Shown: positions 9,618 to 17,565 of the stretch, piece after piece
How positions within the stretch are numbered: position 1 is the first letter of the stretch
Layout: the number at the start of each line of letters is the position of its first letter
Source of the DNA: VAZQ01 sp963721005
GTDB taxonomy: Bacteria > Pseudomonadota > Alphaproteobacteria > Rhizobiales > Xanthobacteraceae
Length of the DNA stretch: 64,000 bases
Reading direction: 5' to 3'
Assembly (NCBI GenBank): GCA_963721005.1
Contig: CAVRHR010000003.1
Coordinates: 1,736,001-1,800,000, forward strand
Position numbers and translations under genes: made by a program
Notes under the pieces: model-generated
What the model was told of the DNA's origin: nothing
Seen by the model: only the letters and a program-made list of their open reading frames with translations
Databases searched by the model: none

Positions 9618-10037
9618 CTATGGTGCGGCGATGCCTAGCAATGCATCGATCGAATATTTTCCAGCACCATTAATGTACAGCAGCAGGAAGCCTCCCATAA
9701 TGCTGAGATTTTTGTAAAAGCTGTCCATACTGTCAACGTAATCCGCACCCGTTATTGTCCAATAGCGATGTCCAATAAGCGCAGTTCCTAGCGTGTAGAA
9801 AAACATAAGTAAAGCCGAAGGACGTGTGAACGCGCCGACGGCGACCGCAACTGCAACTGGAAGCTCCATGAAAGTCGCTGCGCCAGCAGCCAGTACCGGA
9901 ATCGGAACGTTAAGCCGCGCCATCTGACTTACCGTGCCCGAAAAGTCCCTCAGCTTTCTCCAGCCGAAAATCAGAAACAGTGTCGCGAGAAGAACACGGG
10001 CCGCAATAATGAACTCGTCGTTGATGCCGTTAATCAT
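9618..10037 (-). CDS. DoxX-family membrane protein
   Basis: I choose the ATG at 10037 (GAGGAAA 9 bases upstream) rather than the ATG at 10070. The 139 residues hold four hydrophobic segments: 'IIAARVLLATLFLIFGW', a stretch around 'ELPVAVAVAVGAF', 'ALLMFFYTLGTALIGHRYW' and 'LSIMGGFLLLYINGAG'. The 'FLIFGWRKLRDFSG' motif is typical of DoxX, an inner-membrane family tied to redox and sulfur-stress complexes. A second DoxX gene lies just upstream. Confidence 0.88.
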   Translation of the reverse strand: MINGINDEFIIAARVLLATLFLIFGWRKLRDFSGTVSQMARLNVPIPVLAAGAATFMELPVAVAVAVGAFTRPSALLMFFYTLGTALIGHRYWTITGADYVDSMDSFYKNLSIMGGFLLLYINGAGKYSIDALLGIAAP

Positions 10038-10177
10038 AAGGCTTTCCTCGCTCCCGATTGTTGTCGTCATCCATCACGCCCGTATCTTCAGCCAATGATC
10101 CGACCAACGCAGGACAATGACGGCGGTGTTCCGGTGCGCCGCGGCATCGAAAGCAGATAGCCGGTGAGCACGCGGTG

Positions 10178-10660
10178 TCACGCGGCGTGCTTATTCATCA
10201 GATCCAGAATCAGGGTATCGAGGCTGTAAGGCCCGGCACCGGCCGAAACGATTATGATCAACATAAAGGCATAAAGTGTCTCCGGTAGATAGAGCCAATC
10301 GTCGATGCAATCTCCTCTATCGATAGGCTTGTAGAGTTTGATTCGCTGCCGTCCGGACGTGGCCATGGCGACGACGATGATGACAAGCAGGCCAAGCGCG
10401 GCGAGTGGCGCCAGGAACCCGATCAGGACGGCGGCCCCGGCGCTGAATTCGACCGACGGCACCCACCATTGATTGAAGCCAACTGCTGGAACGCCGAGCC
10501 CCATGAGTTCATCGACGAATGTACGGTGGCGCTCTGCGTTGAACAGCTTGTGATATCCCGAATGCATAAAGAATGCCCCAACCGCAATGCGGTTCAGGGT
10601 GATCGCGAGGTCGGTCCATCCGATACCATTGAACAATAGATCCATGATGGTCCATCTCAT
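10178..10660 (-). CDS. DoxX-family membrane protein
   Basis: Start taken at the ATG at 10660 (MRWTIMDLLFNGIG), which has AGGAG 8 bases before it; the frame extends to 10678. About 160 residues with 'RIAVGAFFMHSGYHKLF' (DoxX signature), 'VEFSAGAAVLIGFLAPLAALGLLVI' and 'FMLIIIVSAGAGPYSLD'. It is paired with the DoxX gene at 9618, separated by 140 bases. Two different DoxX proteins next to DJ-1, MBL and hydrolase genes suggest a membrane redox unit. Confidence 0.87.
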   Translation of the reverse strand: MRWTIMDLLFNGIGWTDLAITLNRIAVGAFFMHSGYHKLFNAERHRTFVDELMGLGVPAVGFNQWWVPSVEFSAGAAVLIGFLAPLAALGLLVIIVVAMATSGRQRIKLYKPIDRGDCIDDWLYLPETLYAFMLIIIVSAGAGPYSLDTLILDLMNKHAA

Positions 10661-10719
10661 TCGACGTCTCCTAAGCACTCATGAACCGGAAGTGGCCTCA
10701 AGCTGGCGCCTGCAGGTTG

Positions 10720-11102
10720 CCCGAGTGCGCAATGATGCAGAGCCTGGTGCCGCCTTCGCCACGTTCAGGAAAATCAATACCGACGCATTTCTCACTGGCA
10801 CCGATCAGCGTTTCAACTCTGGCGCTGTGCCGGTCGCCATTCTGGCGACAAGTTACGGCCTTCCAGGTATTCACCAGTCTCGGCAATTCGCGAGGCCGGC
10901 CAACTCATGATCTATGGAGCAATCGCCACTGAATCCAGTCGCCAGGTCGGCATTTATGCCGGCCGCATTCTCAGGAGCGAGAAGTCGGCCGACCAACCGG
11001 TCGTTCAGCCGACCAAATTTGAGCTGGTGATCAACCTCAAGACCGCCGACGCTGGGCCTGACCACCCGCTCACAATTTAATATGCCGCCGACGATGTAGT
11101 AG
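10720..11102 (+). pseudogene. Remnant of an ABC-type solute-binding protein (ABC_sub_bind family)
   Basis: Fragments in three frames read as one family: 'AAFATFRKINTDAFLTGTDQ' and 'ATSYGLPGIHQSRQFA' first, then from 10892 'EAGQLMIYGAIATESSRQVG' and 'YAGRILRSEKSAD', then 'PVVQPTKFELVINLKTA'. The tail decays through one more shift to Y-A-A-D-D-V near 11102, where intact members end 'ADEVIE'. This is the C-terminal half of an ABC_sub_bind protein with at least two frameshifts. A family B repeat starts 32 bases later. Confidence 0.75.
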
Positions 11103-11133
11103 TCGGAGAGCCGGGAATCGCCGTGCTGCAAAG

Positions 11134-11246
11134 TGTCCGCTGTTGGCCCGAAGCGGCGGTTCACCTTAGCCCCGCAGAATGTCTGCAATGCATGGCAAAC
11201 CGCGGCGGGCGACGCTCTAACCGCCGGTTTTGTCCCCGAGCGGACA
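11134..11246. repeat. Dispersed intergenic repeat, family B, copy 1
   Basis: The unit starts TGTCCGCT and ends AGCGGACA, so its ends are inverted repeats. The interior carries GGCCCGAAGCGGCGGTTCACC, the GCAGAATGTCTGCAATGC palindrome-like core and CGAACCGCCGG-type complement, allowing a long folded structure. Other copies lie at 16332, 17402, 20701, 24366 and (minus) 47751. Confidence 0.75.
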
Positions 11247-11649
11247 TCAGGCTGCAAATCGGCATTTCACTACGTCCTTTCCGCGTAAGGGAGCACGGTA
11301 CTGGGCCAATATTTTTGCTTCCGCTTTTGCCGTTAAATTAGGCACAGATCGCGACGTGCACGCCGCAACCACACGATAAATTGAAGCTTCGCGCTTGGTC
11401 TGAGCACTCCGGCCAAGCACCTGTATCAGTGTCGTTTTCTGTACGTAGCGCTCGCGGCCATTGCCGCCGAACGTCTTCGGCTAATTGATTTCCGCGGAGG
11501 CTTAGGCATCAATCTCGGTATCGTGTGCGGGTGAGACGCCAAAAGCAATGTTCTTAAGCCTGCAATCGTAGTCCTGGTGCGGTCCCAAGGATGCGCGTAT
11601 GGATTCCTTTCAGGCAAGCAACCTGCTCGATTTTTGAAAGGCATCATCC
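11247..11649. other. Intergenic, no gene seen
   Basis: About 400 bases without a plausible reading frame. It should contain the promoter of the rightward run beginning at 11650, but I see no convincing element. Confidence 0.4.
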
Positions 11650-12180
11650 ATGAAGCGCAAGAGCATCTTGAAGGCCACAACGGCGGCTGCAGTGCTCTCC
11701 GTCCTGGGCACCGCAGTTTACGCGCAGGAAAAATACTCGCTGAAATCGCCGGGCGGAATCGCGTTCTCCGACTTCAAGGGCTACGAGGATTGGTCGGTGG
11801 TTTCCTCGGCCCGCACCGATGAAGTGCTCAAGGTCATCGTCGGCAATCCGGCAATGATCAATGCTTACAAGGCCGGCGCTCCCGGCAACGGCCAGCCTTT
11901 CCCGGAAGGCTCCATGATCGCGAAGCTGCAGTGGAAGCCAAAGAAGAGCACGGAAGCTCCCTTCGCCGTGGACGTGCCGGACGTCTTCCAGCAGGCTTTC
12001 GTCATGGAGAAGGACAGCAAGAGATTTCCGGCGACAGGCGGCTGGGGATACGCCCTGTTCAACTATGACGCGGCCGGCAAGTTCACGGCCGACGCCGGCT
12101 CCGCAGCCGACTGTGGGCACTCATGCCACGTGGCGGTCAAAAGCAAGGATTACATCTTCCACCCGTACCAGCAGAGGTGA
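11650..12180 (+). CDS. Cytochrome P460-family protein, exported
   Basis: 176 residues. A clear signal peptide (MKRKSILKATTAAAVLSVLGTAVYA, cut before QEKY) leads to 'GIAFSDFKGYEDWSVVSSA', typical of the P460 fold. Near the C-terminus 'AADCGHSCHVAVKSKDYIFH' carries the haem site. The spacing is C-x3-C-H rather than C-x2-C-H, which I recall from relatives of this branch but cannot verify here. It is probably a periplasmic haem protein with redox activity. It is the first gene of a tight rightward unit: the next ATG is 5 bases after its stop. Confidence 0.87.
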   Translation: MKRKSILKATTAAAVLSVLGTAVYAQEKYSLKSPGGIAFSDFKGYEDWSVVSSARTDEVLKVIVGNPAMINAYKAGAPGNGQPFPEGSMIAKLQWKPKKSTEAPFAVDVPDVFQQAFVMEKDSKRFPATGGWGYALFNYDAAGKFTADAGSAADCGHSCHVAVKSKDYIFHPYQQR

Positions 12181-12185
12181 GCGTC

Positions 12186-13448
12186 ATGACCACGTCCGAA
12201 GTCGAAAGCCTTTCCGCCACTCTGGCGTCACCGGCGCGACGCGGGGCAATCGATACCCGCGCTATACGCCCGTTCAATTTCAATTTTCCGGAGGCGGATC
12301 TGGCCGATCTCCGCCAGCGCGTGAAAGCGACACGCTGGCCCGACAAGGAGACGGTGACCGATCCATCGCAGGGCGTCCAACTCGCGACGATGCAGAAACT
12401 CGCGCAGTATTGGTCGACAGATTACGATTGGAGCAAGTGCGAGAAGAAGTTGAAAGCGCTGCCACACTTCGTCACCGAGATCGATGGGCTCGACATTCAT
12501 TTCATCCATGTTCCTTCGAAACATGAAAACGCCTTGCCGATGATCGTCACGCACGGATGGCCCGGCTCGATCATCGAACAGATGAAGATTATCGATCCGC
12601 TGACTAATCCGACCACCCATGGCGGAACCGCAGCGGATGCATTCCATCTCGTGATCCCATCACTGCCGGGCTACGGATTCTCGGGAAAGCCGACGGCGCC
12701 GGGGTGGAATCCCGTCAGCATCGCAAAGGCGTGGGCGACGCTGATGCAACGCCTCGGCTACACAAAATACGTGGCGCAGGGCGGCGACTGGGGCAACGCG
12801 ATTTCGGAGGTGATGGCCCTGCAACAGCCGCCGGGATTGCTCGGCATTCACACCAACATGGCGGCCACGGTTCCGCCCGAAGTTTCGAAGGCGCTTTCCG
12901 CCGGCGGCCCGGCGCCCGCCGGCCTCTCGCCGGACGAAAAGCACGCTTGGGACCAGCTTGATGACTTCTACAAAAATGGGCTGGGCTACGCCCTCGAGAT
13001 GAACAACCGCCCGCAGTCGCTGTACGGGATTGTCAACTCGCCGGTCGGCCTCGCGGCCTGGATACTCGATCACGACATCCGCAGCTACCAGATGATCGCC
13101 CGCGTTTTCGACGGCAAGCCGGAAGGGCTGACACGCGACGATGTCCTTGACAATGTCACGCTCTACTGGCTGACGAACACTGCGATCTCTTCTGCGCGCC
13201 TCTATTGGGACACGGCGCACAATTTGCCCGCAGGCGGCTTCTTCGATGTGAGGGGCGTCAAGCTCCCGGTCGGCGTAAGTGCGTTTGCGGAGGAGATATA
13301 CCAGGCGCCAAAGAGCTGGGCAGAGAAAGCTTACGTGAAGCTCCTCCACTACAGCAATCACTCCAAAGGCACGCACTTCGCGGCCTGGGAACAGCCAGTG
13401 CTCTTCGTCTCCGATATGCGCGCGACCTTCAAATCGCTCCGCACCTAA
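12186..13448 (+). CDS. Epoxide hydrolase (EHN-type alpha/beta hydrolase)
   Basis: Start chosen at the ATG at 12186, with GAGGTGA just before it, giving 420 residues. The N-terminal EHN region reads 'IRPFNFNFPEADLADLRQRV' and 'WSTDYDWSKCEKKLKALPHF'. The hydrolase core has HGWPGS (oxyanion), nucleophile Asp in QGGDWGN and base His in SKGTHFAAWEQP. Conserved Tyr and Trp residues of the cap are present. Such enzymes open epoxides with water. It is coupled to the P460 gene and followed 81 bases later by the thioredoxin-like gene. Confidence 0.92.
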   Translation: MTTSEVESLSATLASPARRGAIDTRAIRPFNFNFPEADLADLRQRVKATRWPDKETVTDPSQGVQLATMQKLAQYWSTDYDWSKCEKKLKALPHFVTEIDGLDIHFIHVPSKHENALPMIVTHGWPGSIIEQMKIIDPLTNPTTHGGTAADAFHLVIPSLPGYGFSGKPTAPGWNPVSIAKAWATLMQRLGYTKYVAQGGDWGNAISEVMALQQPPGLLGIHTNMAATVPPEVSKALSAGGPAPAGLSPDEKHAWDQLDDFYKNGLGYALEMNNRPQSLYGIVNSPVGLAAWILDHDIRSYQMIARVFDGKPEGLTRDDVLDNVTLYWLTNTAISSARLYWDTAHNLPAGGFFDVRGVKLPVGVSAFAEEIYQAPKSWAEKAYVKLLHYSNHSKGTHFAAWEQPVLFVSDMRATFKSLRT

Positions 13449-13529
13449 AGCCCACGGCACGCGCGTTGCGCGCGCCGGCTCCCGTGCGCCCCAGCGACAT
13501 CAAATCGGAGTGAGGAAAGGCATTCATCG

Positions 13530-14645
13530 ATGAAGACAAGGAAGCTCCTGGTCGGCGCGGTCCTTGCCGCGGCAATCGGGGCGCTGATTGCCGGGTTTGT
13601 CTTGGACATAAATGGGCAGCCTATGAAATCGGAAGGAGTACAGCTTCCATTCCTTCACGGGCTTCCCGCCGGCCCAGTTTCCGGTCAAGGCGCTTTGGCT
13701 TCTCTTGAGCGCGCGAACGAATGGCTCAATTCGCCGCCCCTAACGGCGTCGGCTCTGCGCGGAAAAGTCGTCCTGATCGATTTCTGGACCTACACCTGCA
13801 TCAATTGGCGGCGCACGCTTCCCTATGTCGGCGCTTGGGCCGAGAAATACAAGGATCAGGGATTAGTGGTGATCGGCGTCCACGCGCCGGAGTTCGCATT
13901 TGAGAAAAACCTAAACAACGTTCGCTGGGCCGTGAAAGACATGCGGGTCGATTACCCGGTCGCGATCGACAACGACTATCTCATATGGCGCGCTTTCGAG
14001 AACCAATATTGGCCGGCGCTGTATTTCATCGATGCGCAGGGGCGCGTTCGACACCATCAATTTGGCGAGGGCGCCTACGAAGAGTCGGAAATGATCATTC
14101 AAAGATTGCTGGGTGAGGCCGGGGCGGGTGGCCGCGGAGATGACCTCGTGTCGGTCGATGCCCACGGTCTTGACGCTGCCGCCGATTGGGGCACCCTTAA
14201 ATCTCCGGAAAATTATCTCGGGTATGAGCGTACCGAAAAGTTTGCGTCGCCCGGCGGCGCGGTCTTGGACAAGTCTCGCATGTATGAACGGCCCGCGCAG
14301 TTGCGCCTGAATGAATGGGCGCTGTCTGGCGATTGGACAGTGAAGAAGGGCAACGTTGCACTGAACGAGGCCAGTGGAAGCATCACGTACCGCTTTCACG
14401 CCCGCGATCTTCATCTCGTCATGGGCCCAGCCGCGCGGGGAACGCCCGTGCAATTTCGCGTCCTGATCGATGGACAGCCGCCGGGCGCGGCTCACGGAGT
14501 TGACGTTGACGATTTAGGCATCGGTACCGTGACCGAACAGCGTCTCTACCAGCTGATCCGGCAACCGAAGCCTATTGCCGATCGCCAGTTCGAAATCCAA
14601 TTTCTTGAGCCGGGCGTGGAGGCTTTCGCGTTTACGTTCGGCTGA
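13530..14645 (+). CDS. Membrane-anchored thioredoxin-like protein (DipZ C-terminal type)
   Basis: 371 residues: N-terminal membrane anchor (residues 6-28), thioredoxin-fold domain about 70-190 and a beta-rich C-terminal domain about 225-371 like the periplasmic end of DipZ proteins ('LSGDWTVKKGNVALNEASGS', 'FEIQFLEPGVEAFAFTFG'). The active-site loop reads 'FWTYTCINWRRTLPYV': the first Cys is kept, but the second Cys of CxxC is Trp. It therefore cannot make the usual disulfide and may act as a one-Cys reductase, peroxidase or binding protein. It sits between the two exported or epoxide-type hydrolases on the same strand. Confidence 0.85.
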   Translation: MKTRKLLVGAVLAAAIGALIAGFVLDINGQPMKSEGVQLPFLHGLPAGPVSGQGALASLERANEWLNSPPLTASALRGKVVLIDFWTYTCINWRRTLPYVGAWAEKYKDQGLVVIGVHAPEFAFEKNLNNVRWAVKDMRVDYPVAIDNDYLIWRAFENQYWPALYFIDAQGRVRHHQFGEGAYEESEMIIQRLLGEAGAGGRGDDLVSVDAHGLDAAADWGTLKSPENYLGYERTEKFASPGGAVLDKSRMYERPAQLRLNEWALSGDWTVKKGNVALNEASGSITYRFHARDLHLVMGPAARGTPVQFRVLIDGQPPGAAHGVDVDDLGIGTVTEQRLYQLIRQPKPIADRQFEIQFLEPGVEAFAFTFG

Positions 14646-14679
14646 TCGCTGCGAACCATCCAACCACGGAGAATGCCCC

Positions 14680-15750
14680 ATGGGCACTACCAAAAACCCG
14701 GAAACGATAGACCAGCGCCGTCGTGACTTCGTTGGCAGGGCCGCCGTGACCGCGGCAGCCGCTCAGTTCGGCCTGATCGGTTCGGCAGTGGCACAACCCG
14801 CCAGCACAAAGCGGCTGCCCGCGATCACGCCGGGGACGCACACGTCGTTTGTTTCGCTGAAACAGATCGATGCCGGCGTCCTGAACGTCGGATACGCTGA
14901 GGCCGGTCCCGCCGATGGGGCGGCGGTTATCCTGCTGCACGGCTGGCCGTATGACATTCACGCCTTTGTCGAAGTCGCTCCTCTGCTGGCGACGGCGGGC
15001 TACCGCGTGGTCGTCCCGTATCTGCGCGGCTATGGCACGACACGCTTTTTAGCGAACGACACGGTCCGCAATGGCGAGCCGGCGGCGGTCGCCGTCGATA
15101 TCGTAGCCTTCATGGATGCACTCAAGATCCAGAAACCGATCATCGCCGGTTTCGATTGGGGCGCCCGCACGGCGAACATCATCGCGGCGCTTTGGCCGGA
15201 GCGCTGCAAGGCTATGGTGTCGGTCAGCGGCTACCTGATCGGCAGCCAGGATGCCGGCAAGATGCCGTTGCCGCCAAAGGCCGAGCTGGAATGGTGGTAC
15301 CAATTTTATTTTGCGACGGACCGGGGCCGGGTCGGCTACGAGAAATACCGGCACGACTTTGCCAAGCTCATTTGGCAGATCGCTTCGCCGAAGTGGCGCT
15401 TCGACGACGCCACGTTCGATCGAAGCGCGGCGTCCTTCGACAATCCGGATCACGTCGCTATCACGGTCCATAATTACCGCTGGCGGCTCGCGCTCGCTGA
15501 AGGCGAGGCGAAATACGACGACCTGGAGAAGGGGCTTGCGCAAGCCCCGGTCATCGGCGTGCCTACCATTACAATGGAAGGCGACGCCAACGGCGCGCCG
15601 CATCTGGACCCAAGTGCCTATGCGAAGAAATTCTCCGGCAAATATTCGCACCGGTTGATCAAGGGCGGCATCGGGCACAATCTGCCCCAGGAAGCTCCGC
15701 AAGCCTTTGCCCAGGCTGTCGTCGACGCCACGGATCTTTCTTCCGGGTGA
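14680..15750 (+). CDS. Tat-exported alpha/beta hydrolase, Asp-nucleophile type
   Basis: Start at the ATG at 14680, behind CGGAG. The first 45 residues form a twin-arginine signal (QRRRDFVGRAAVTAAAAQFG...GSAVAQPA). The mature part has HGWPYD (oxyanion), nucleophile Asp in AGFDWGART, an acidic residue in TMEGDANG and His in GGIGHNLPQEAP, the set of epoxide-hydrolase or dehalogenase-like enzymes. Export by Tat means the enzyme folds before crossing to the periplasm. It lies 35 bases after the thioredoxin-like gene and ends the rightward unit. Confidence 0.88.
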   Translation: MGTTKNPETIDQRRRDFVGRAAVTAAAAQFGLIGSAVAQPASTKRLPAITPGTHTSFVSLKQIDAGVLNVGYAEAGPADGAAVILLHGWPYDIHAFVEVAPLLATAGYRVVVPYLRGYGTTRFLANDTVRNGEPAAVAVDIVAFMDALKIQKPIIAGFDWGARTANIIAALWPERCKAMVSVSGYLIGSQDAGKMPLPPKAELEWWYQFYFATDRGRVGYEKYRHDFAKLIWQIASPKWRFDDATFDRSAASFDNPDHVAITVHNYRWRLALAEGEAKYDDLEKGLAQAPVIGVPTITMEGDANGAPHLDPSAYAKKFSGKYSHRLIKGGIGHNLPQEAPQAFAQAVVDATDLSSG

Positions 15751-15829
15751 AAGCGGACCATCAAGACTTGGGTGCAGCATTTCTGCTTCTGGCCCAAAAG
15801 GACGTGGGGGTCGACGCCAGGAGCGTCCG

Positions 15830-15900
15830 CTTATTGGGGCAGAGCGGAAAACATATCCTCGTTCGGAGCTTTACCGGTTTTGACCCGTTGCAGACATGCC
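15830..15900. repeat. Partial family A repeat
   Basis: Shares 'GTCCGCTTATTGGGGCAGAGC', GGAAAACAT-TCTCGTTC and GAGCTTTACCGGTTTTGACCC with the full copies at 5756, 25019 and 27398. The first half is missing. Confidence 0.55.
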
Positions 15901-15925
15901 GGGTCAAGTCATCGGCGAACCCGGC

Positions 15926-16120
15926 TCAACGATGCCCTTTTTTGGGATGAACGAATCTCCGCTCAAGAACATGGTTGGCGTTACCACCAACTGACCGGCA
16001 CTCGCCAAGCATGCGCCCACATTCGTCGCCCGCAAAGCTCGCGGACGCCGTGGCAGGCACGAGCACAGAGGTTGCGAGGGTCGCGATCGCCGCAAGAGCG
16101 AGAATGCAACTGCGAAGCAT
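15926..16120 (-). CDS. Small exported protein
   Basis: The longest frame starts at 16207, but the ATG at 16120 has a near-perfect GAGGAGG site and gives 64 residues. These consist of a signal peptide (MLRSCILALAAIATLATSVL...ASA) followed by about 35 residues containing two Cys (GDECGRMLGECRSVGG) and a basic tail. No family recognised. The two cysteines could form one disulfide in the periplasm. Confidence 0.6.
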   Translation of the reverse strand: MLRSCILALAAIATLATSVLVPATASASFAGDECGRMLGECRSVGGNANHVLERRFVHPKKGHR

Positions 16121-16221
16121 GGTGGCCTCCTCATTTGAGTTAATCTGGTTTCGATACGTCCTTTGGTAGAAACGGCCGTAGCCGGCGTTCGACTGTCCGG
16201 CGGGCAAACCGACATCTTGTG

Positions 16222-16323
16222 ATGGCGATCACTGAAATGGCCAAGGCGTGCGCCGTCTGGCTGGCGATCGGCATAACCTTCCAGATCACGCTGCTCGGCT
16301 GCGCCCACGAGGTCACCGAATAA
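16222..16323 (+). CDS. Possible 33-residue hydrophobic peptide
   Basis: The frame ATG 16222 to TAA 16321-16323 reads MAITEMAKACAVWLAIGITF then QITLLGCAHEVTE. It has one membrane-type stretch and a Leu-Leu-Gly-Cys motif, but no convincing ribosome site. It abuts repeat B copy 2. It could be chance. Confidence 0.2.
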   Translation: MAITEMAKACAVWLAIGITFQITLLGCAHEVTE

Positions 16324-16331
16324 CTTTGGTG

Positions 16332-16450
16332 AGGTCCGCTCCTGGCCCGAAGCGGCGGTTCACCTTGGCGCCGCAGAATGTCTGCAATGCGGGGCAAACC
16401 GGACGGTCGGCGGCCGACGCTCGAACCGCCGGTTTTGATCCGAACTAGAC
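16332..16450. repeat. Family B repeat, copy 2
   Basis: Contains GGCCCGAAGCGGCGGTTCACC, GCCGCAGAATGTCTGCAATGC and CGAACCGCCGGTTTTGA in the same order as the copies at 11134 and 20701. The right end has decayed (GAACTAGACC). Confidence 0.75.
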
Positions 16451-16575
16451 CCTCAGCGACTGCGGAGTGTGCGGATTAAGCGCATTCCGCTATATTGGCT
16501 TAGGTGCCGCTCTTAAAGGATGGTGGCTGCCAGCGCACCCCGATCATATGACTACGCTTGGGAAGGAGTGGAGCT

Positions 16576-17319
16576 ATGGTCAGTCGGATAGAAGCCGCTC
16601 GCAAGGCTGCTCGCCTGATCTTAGCCCTCGCGTCAGCAATTTTCCCAATCATCCTCTCGCTGCCCGCGCGCGCTCAGCTCAATGTCGACCTACACCTCAT
16701 CCTGGCGGTCGGTGCCTCGGGCGGCGTCGACCATACCCGCTTCGAGCTGCAGCGGCGGGGCTATGTGGCAGCGTGCCGCAATGCGCAAGTACTGCAAGCC
16801 ATCCGCGGCGGCGAGAACCAGTCCATCGCGGTCGCGATGTTTCAATGGACCGGGCCGCGGCTGCAGATCGAGATCGTGCCCTGGACGCAAGTCAAGGACC
16901 AGGTTTCGGCAAACAGGGTGGCGGCGCCGATCGAAACCACTCCGCGCCGGCTCTTCGGTGGCGGCACGTCGATCTCGGGCGCCATCGACTACGCCATGAA
17001 ATGGTTTCCCCAGAGCCCGTTCGAAAGTGAGCGGCGCGTCATCGATATTTCTAGCGTTGGCTCAAACAATGTCGGCCGCTTGGTGACCAGTGCTCGCGAT
17101 CAGGCCGTTGCCGCCGGCGTCATTATCAACGGCCTCCCCATCCTAGCGTCGGAACCCTCTCTCGAGGAATATTACAAGGAGAACGTTATTGGCGGTCCCG
17201 GTGCATTTACGATTGTCGTGCGAGAGCTTAATAGCTTCTCCGATGCCATCCTGAAAACGATGACCATCGAGATCCCGATGGATACGCGGCCGAATCCGAC
17301 GCGTATCGGCAGGCGATGA
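16576..17319 (+). CDS. DUF1194 (von Willebrand A-like) exported protein
   Basis: Start at the ATG at 16576, which has GGAAGGAG upstream. 247 residues with a signal peptide ending PARAQ. The mature protein follows DUF1194: 'LNVDLHLILAVGASGGVDHT', 'RFELQRRGYVAA', 'AVAMFQWTG' and 'GGGTSISGAIDYAM', then 'RRVIDISSVGSNN'. Typical members carry a metal site D-V-S-G-S in the first strand; here it reads G-A-S-G-G, so the first Asp and last Ser are lost. It is probably a periplasmic binding or scaffold protein of unknown role that has lost the canonical metal site. Confidence 0.82.
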   Translation: MVSRIEAARKAARLILALASAIFPIILSLPARAQLNVDLHLILAVGASGGVDHTRFELQRRGYVAACRNAQVLQAIRGGENQSIAVAMFQWTGPRLQIEIVPWTQVKDQVSANRVAAPIETTPRRLFGGGTSISGAIDYAMKWFPQSPFESERRVIDISSVGSNNVGRLVTSARDQAVAAGVIINGLPILASEPSLEEYYKENVIGGPGAFTIVVRELNSFSDAILKTMTIEIPMDTRPNPTRIGRR

Positions 17320-17401
17320 ATGTAGACTTGAACTTTTGACACCTTCAAATTAATCCCATAGCCGGTTCTTTGGCGCTGTCGATCAACAATTGAATTTGTC
17401 A

Positions 17402-17519
17402 GGATGTCTCTCCTCGCCTGAAGCGACAATTCACCGCAGCGCCGCAGGATGTCTTAGGGCAAACGGGACGATCGGCGGGCGATGCTCGAACCGCCGGTTT
17501 TGACCCAGAGCCGACATCG
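17402..17519. repeat. Family B repeat, copy 3 (diverged)
   Basis: Keeps GCCGCAGGATGTCT, GGGCAAACGGGACGATCGGCG and CTCGAACCGCCGGTTTTGACC but with several changes and a short deletion in the middle. It lies between the DUF1194 gene and the convergent amidase remnant. Confidence 0.7.
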
Positions 17520-17565
17520 CTGCGTTCGCCAATTGCAGGCCATTGATCAGCAGCAGCCGCCTCGA

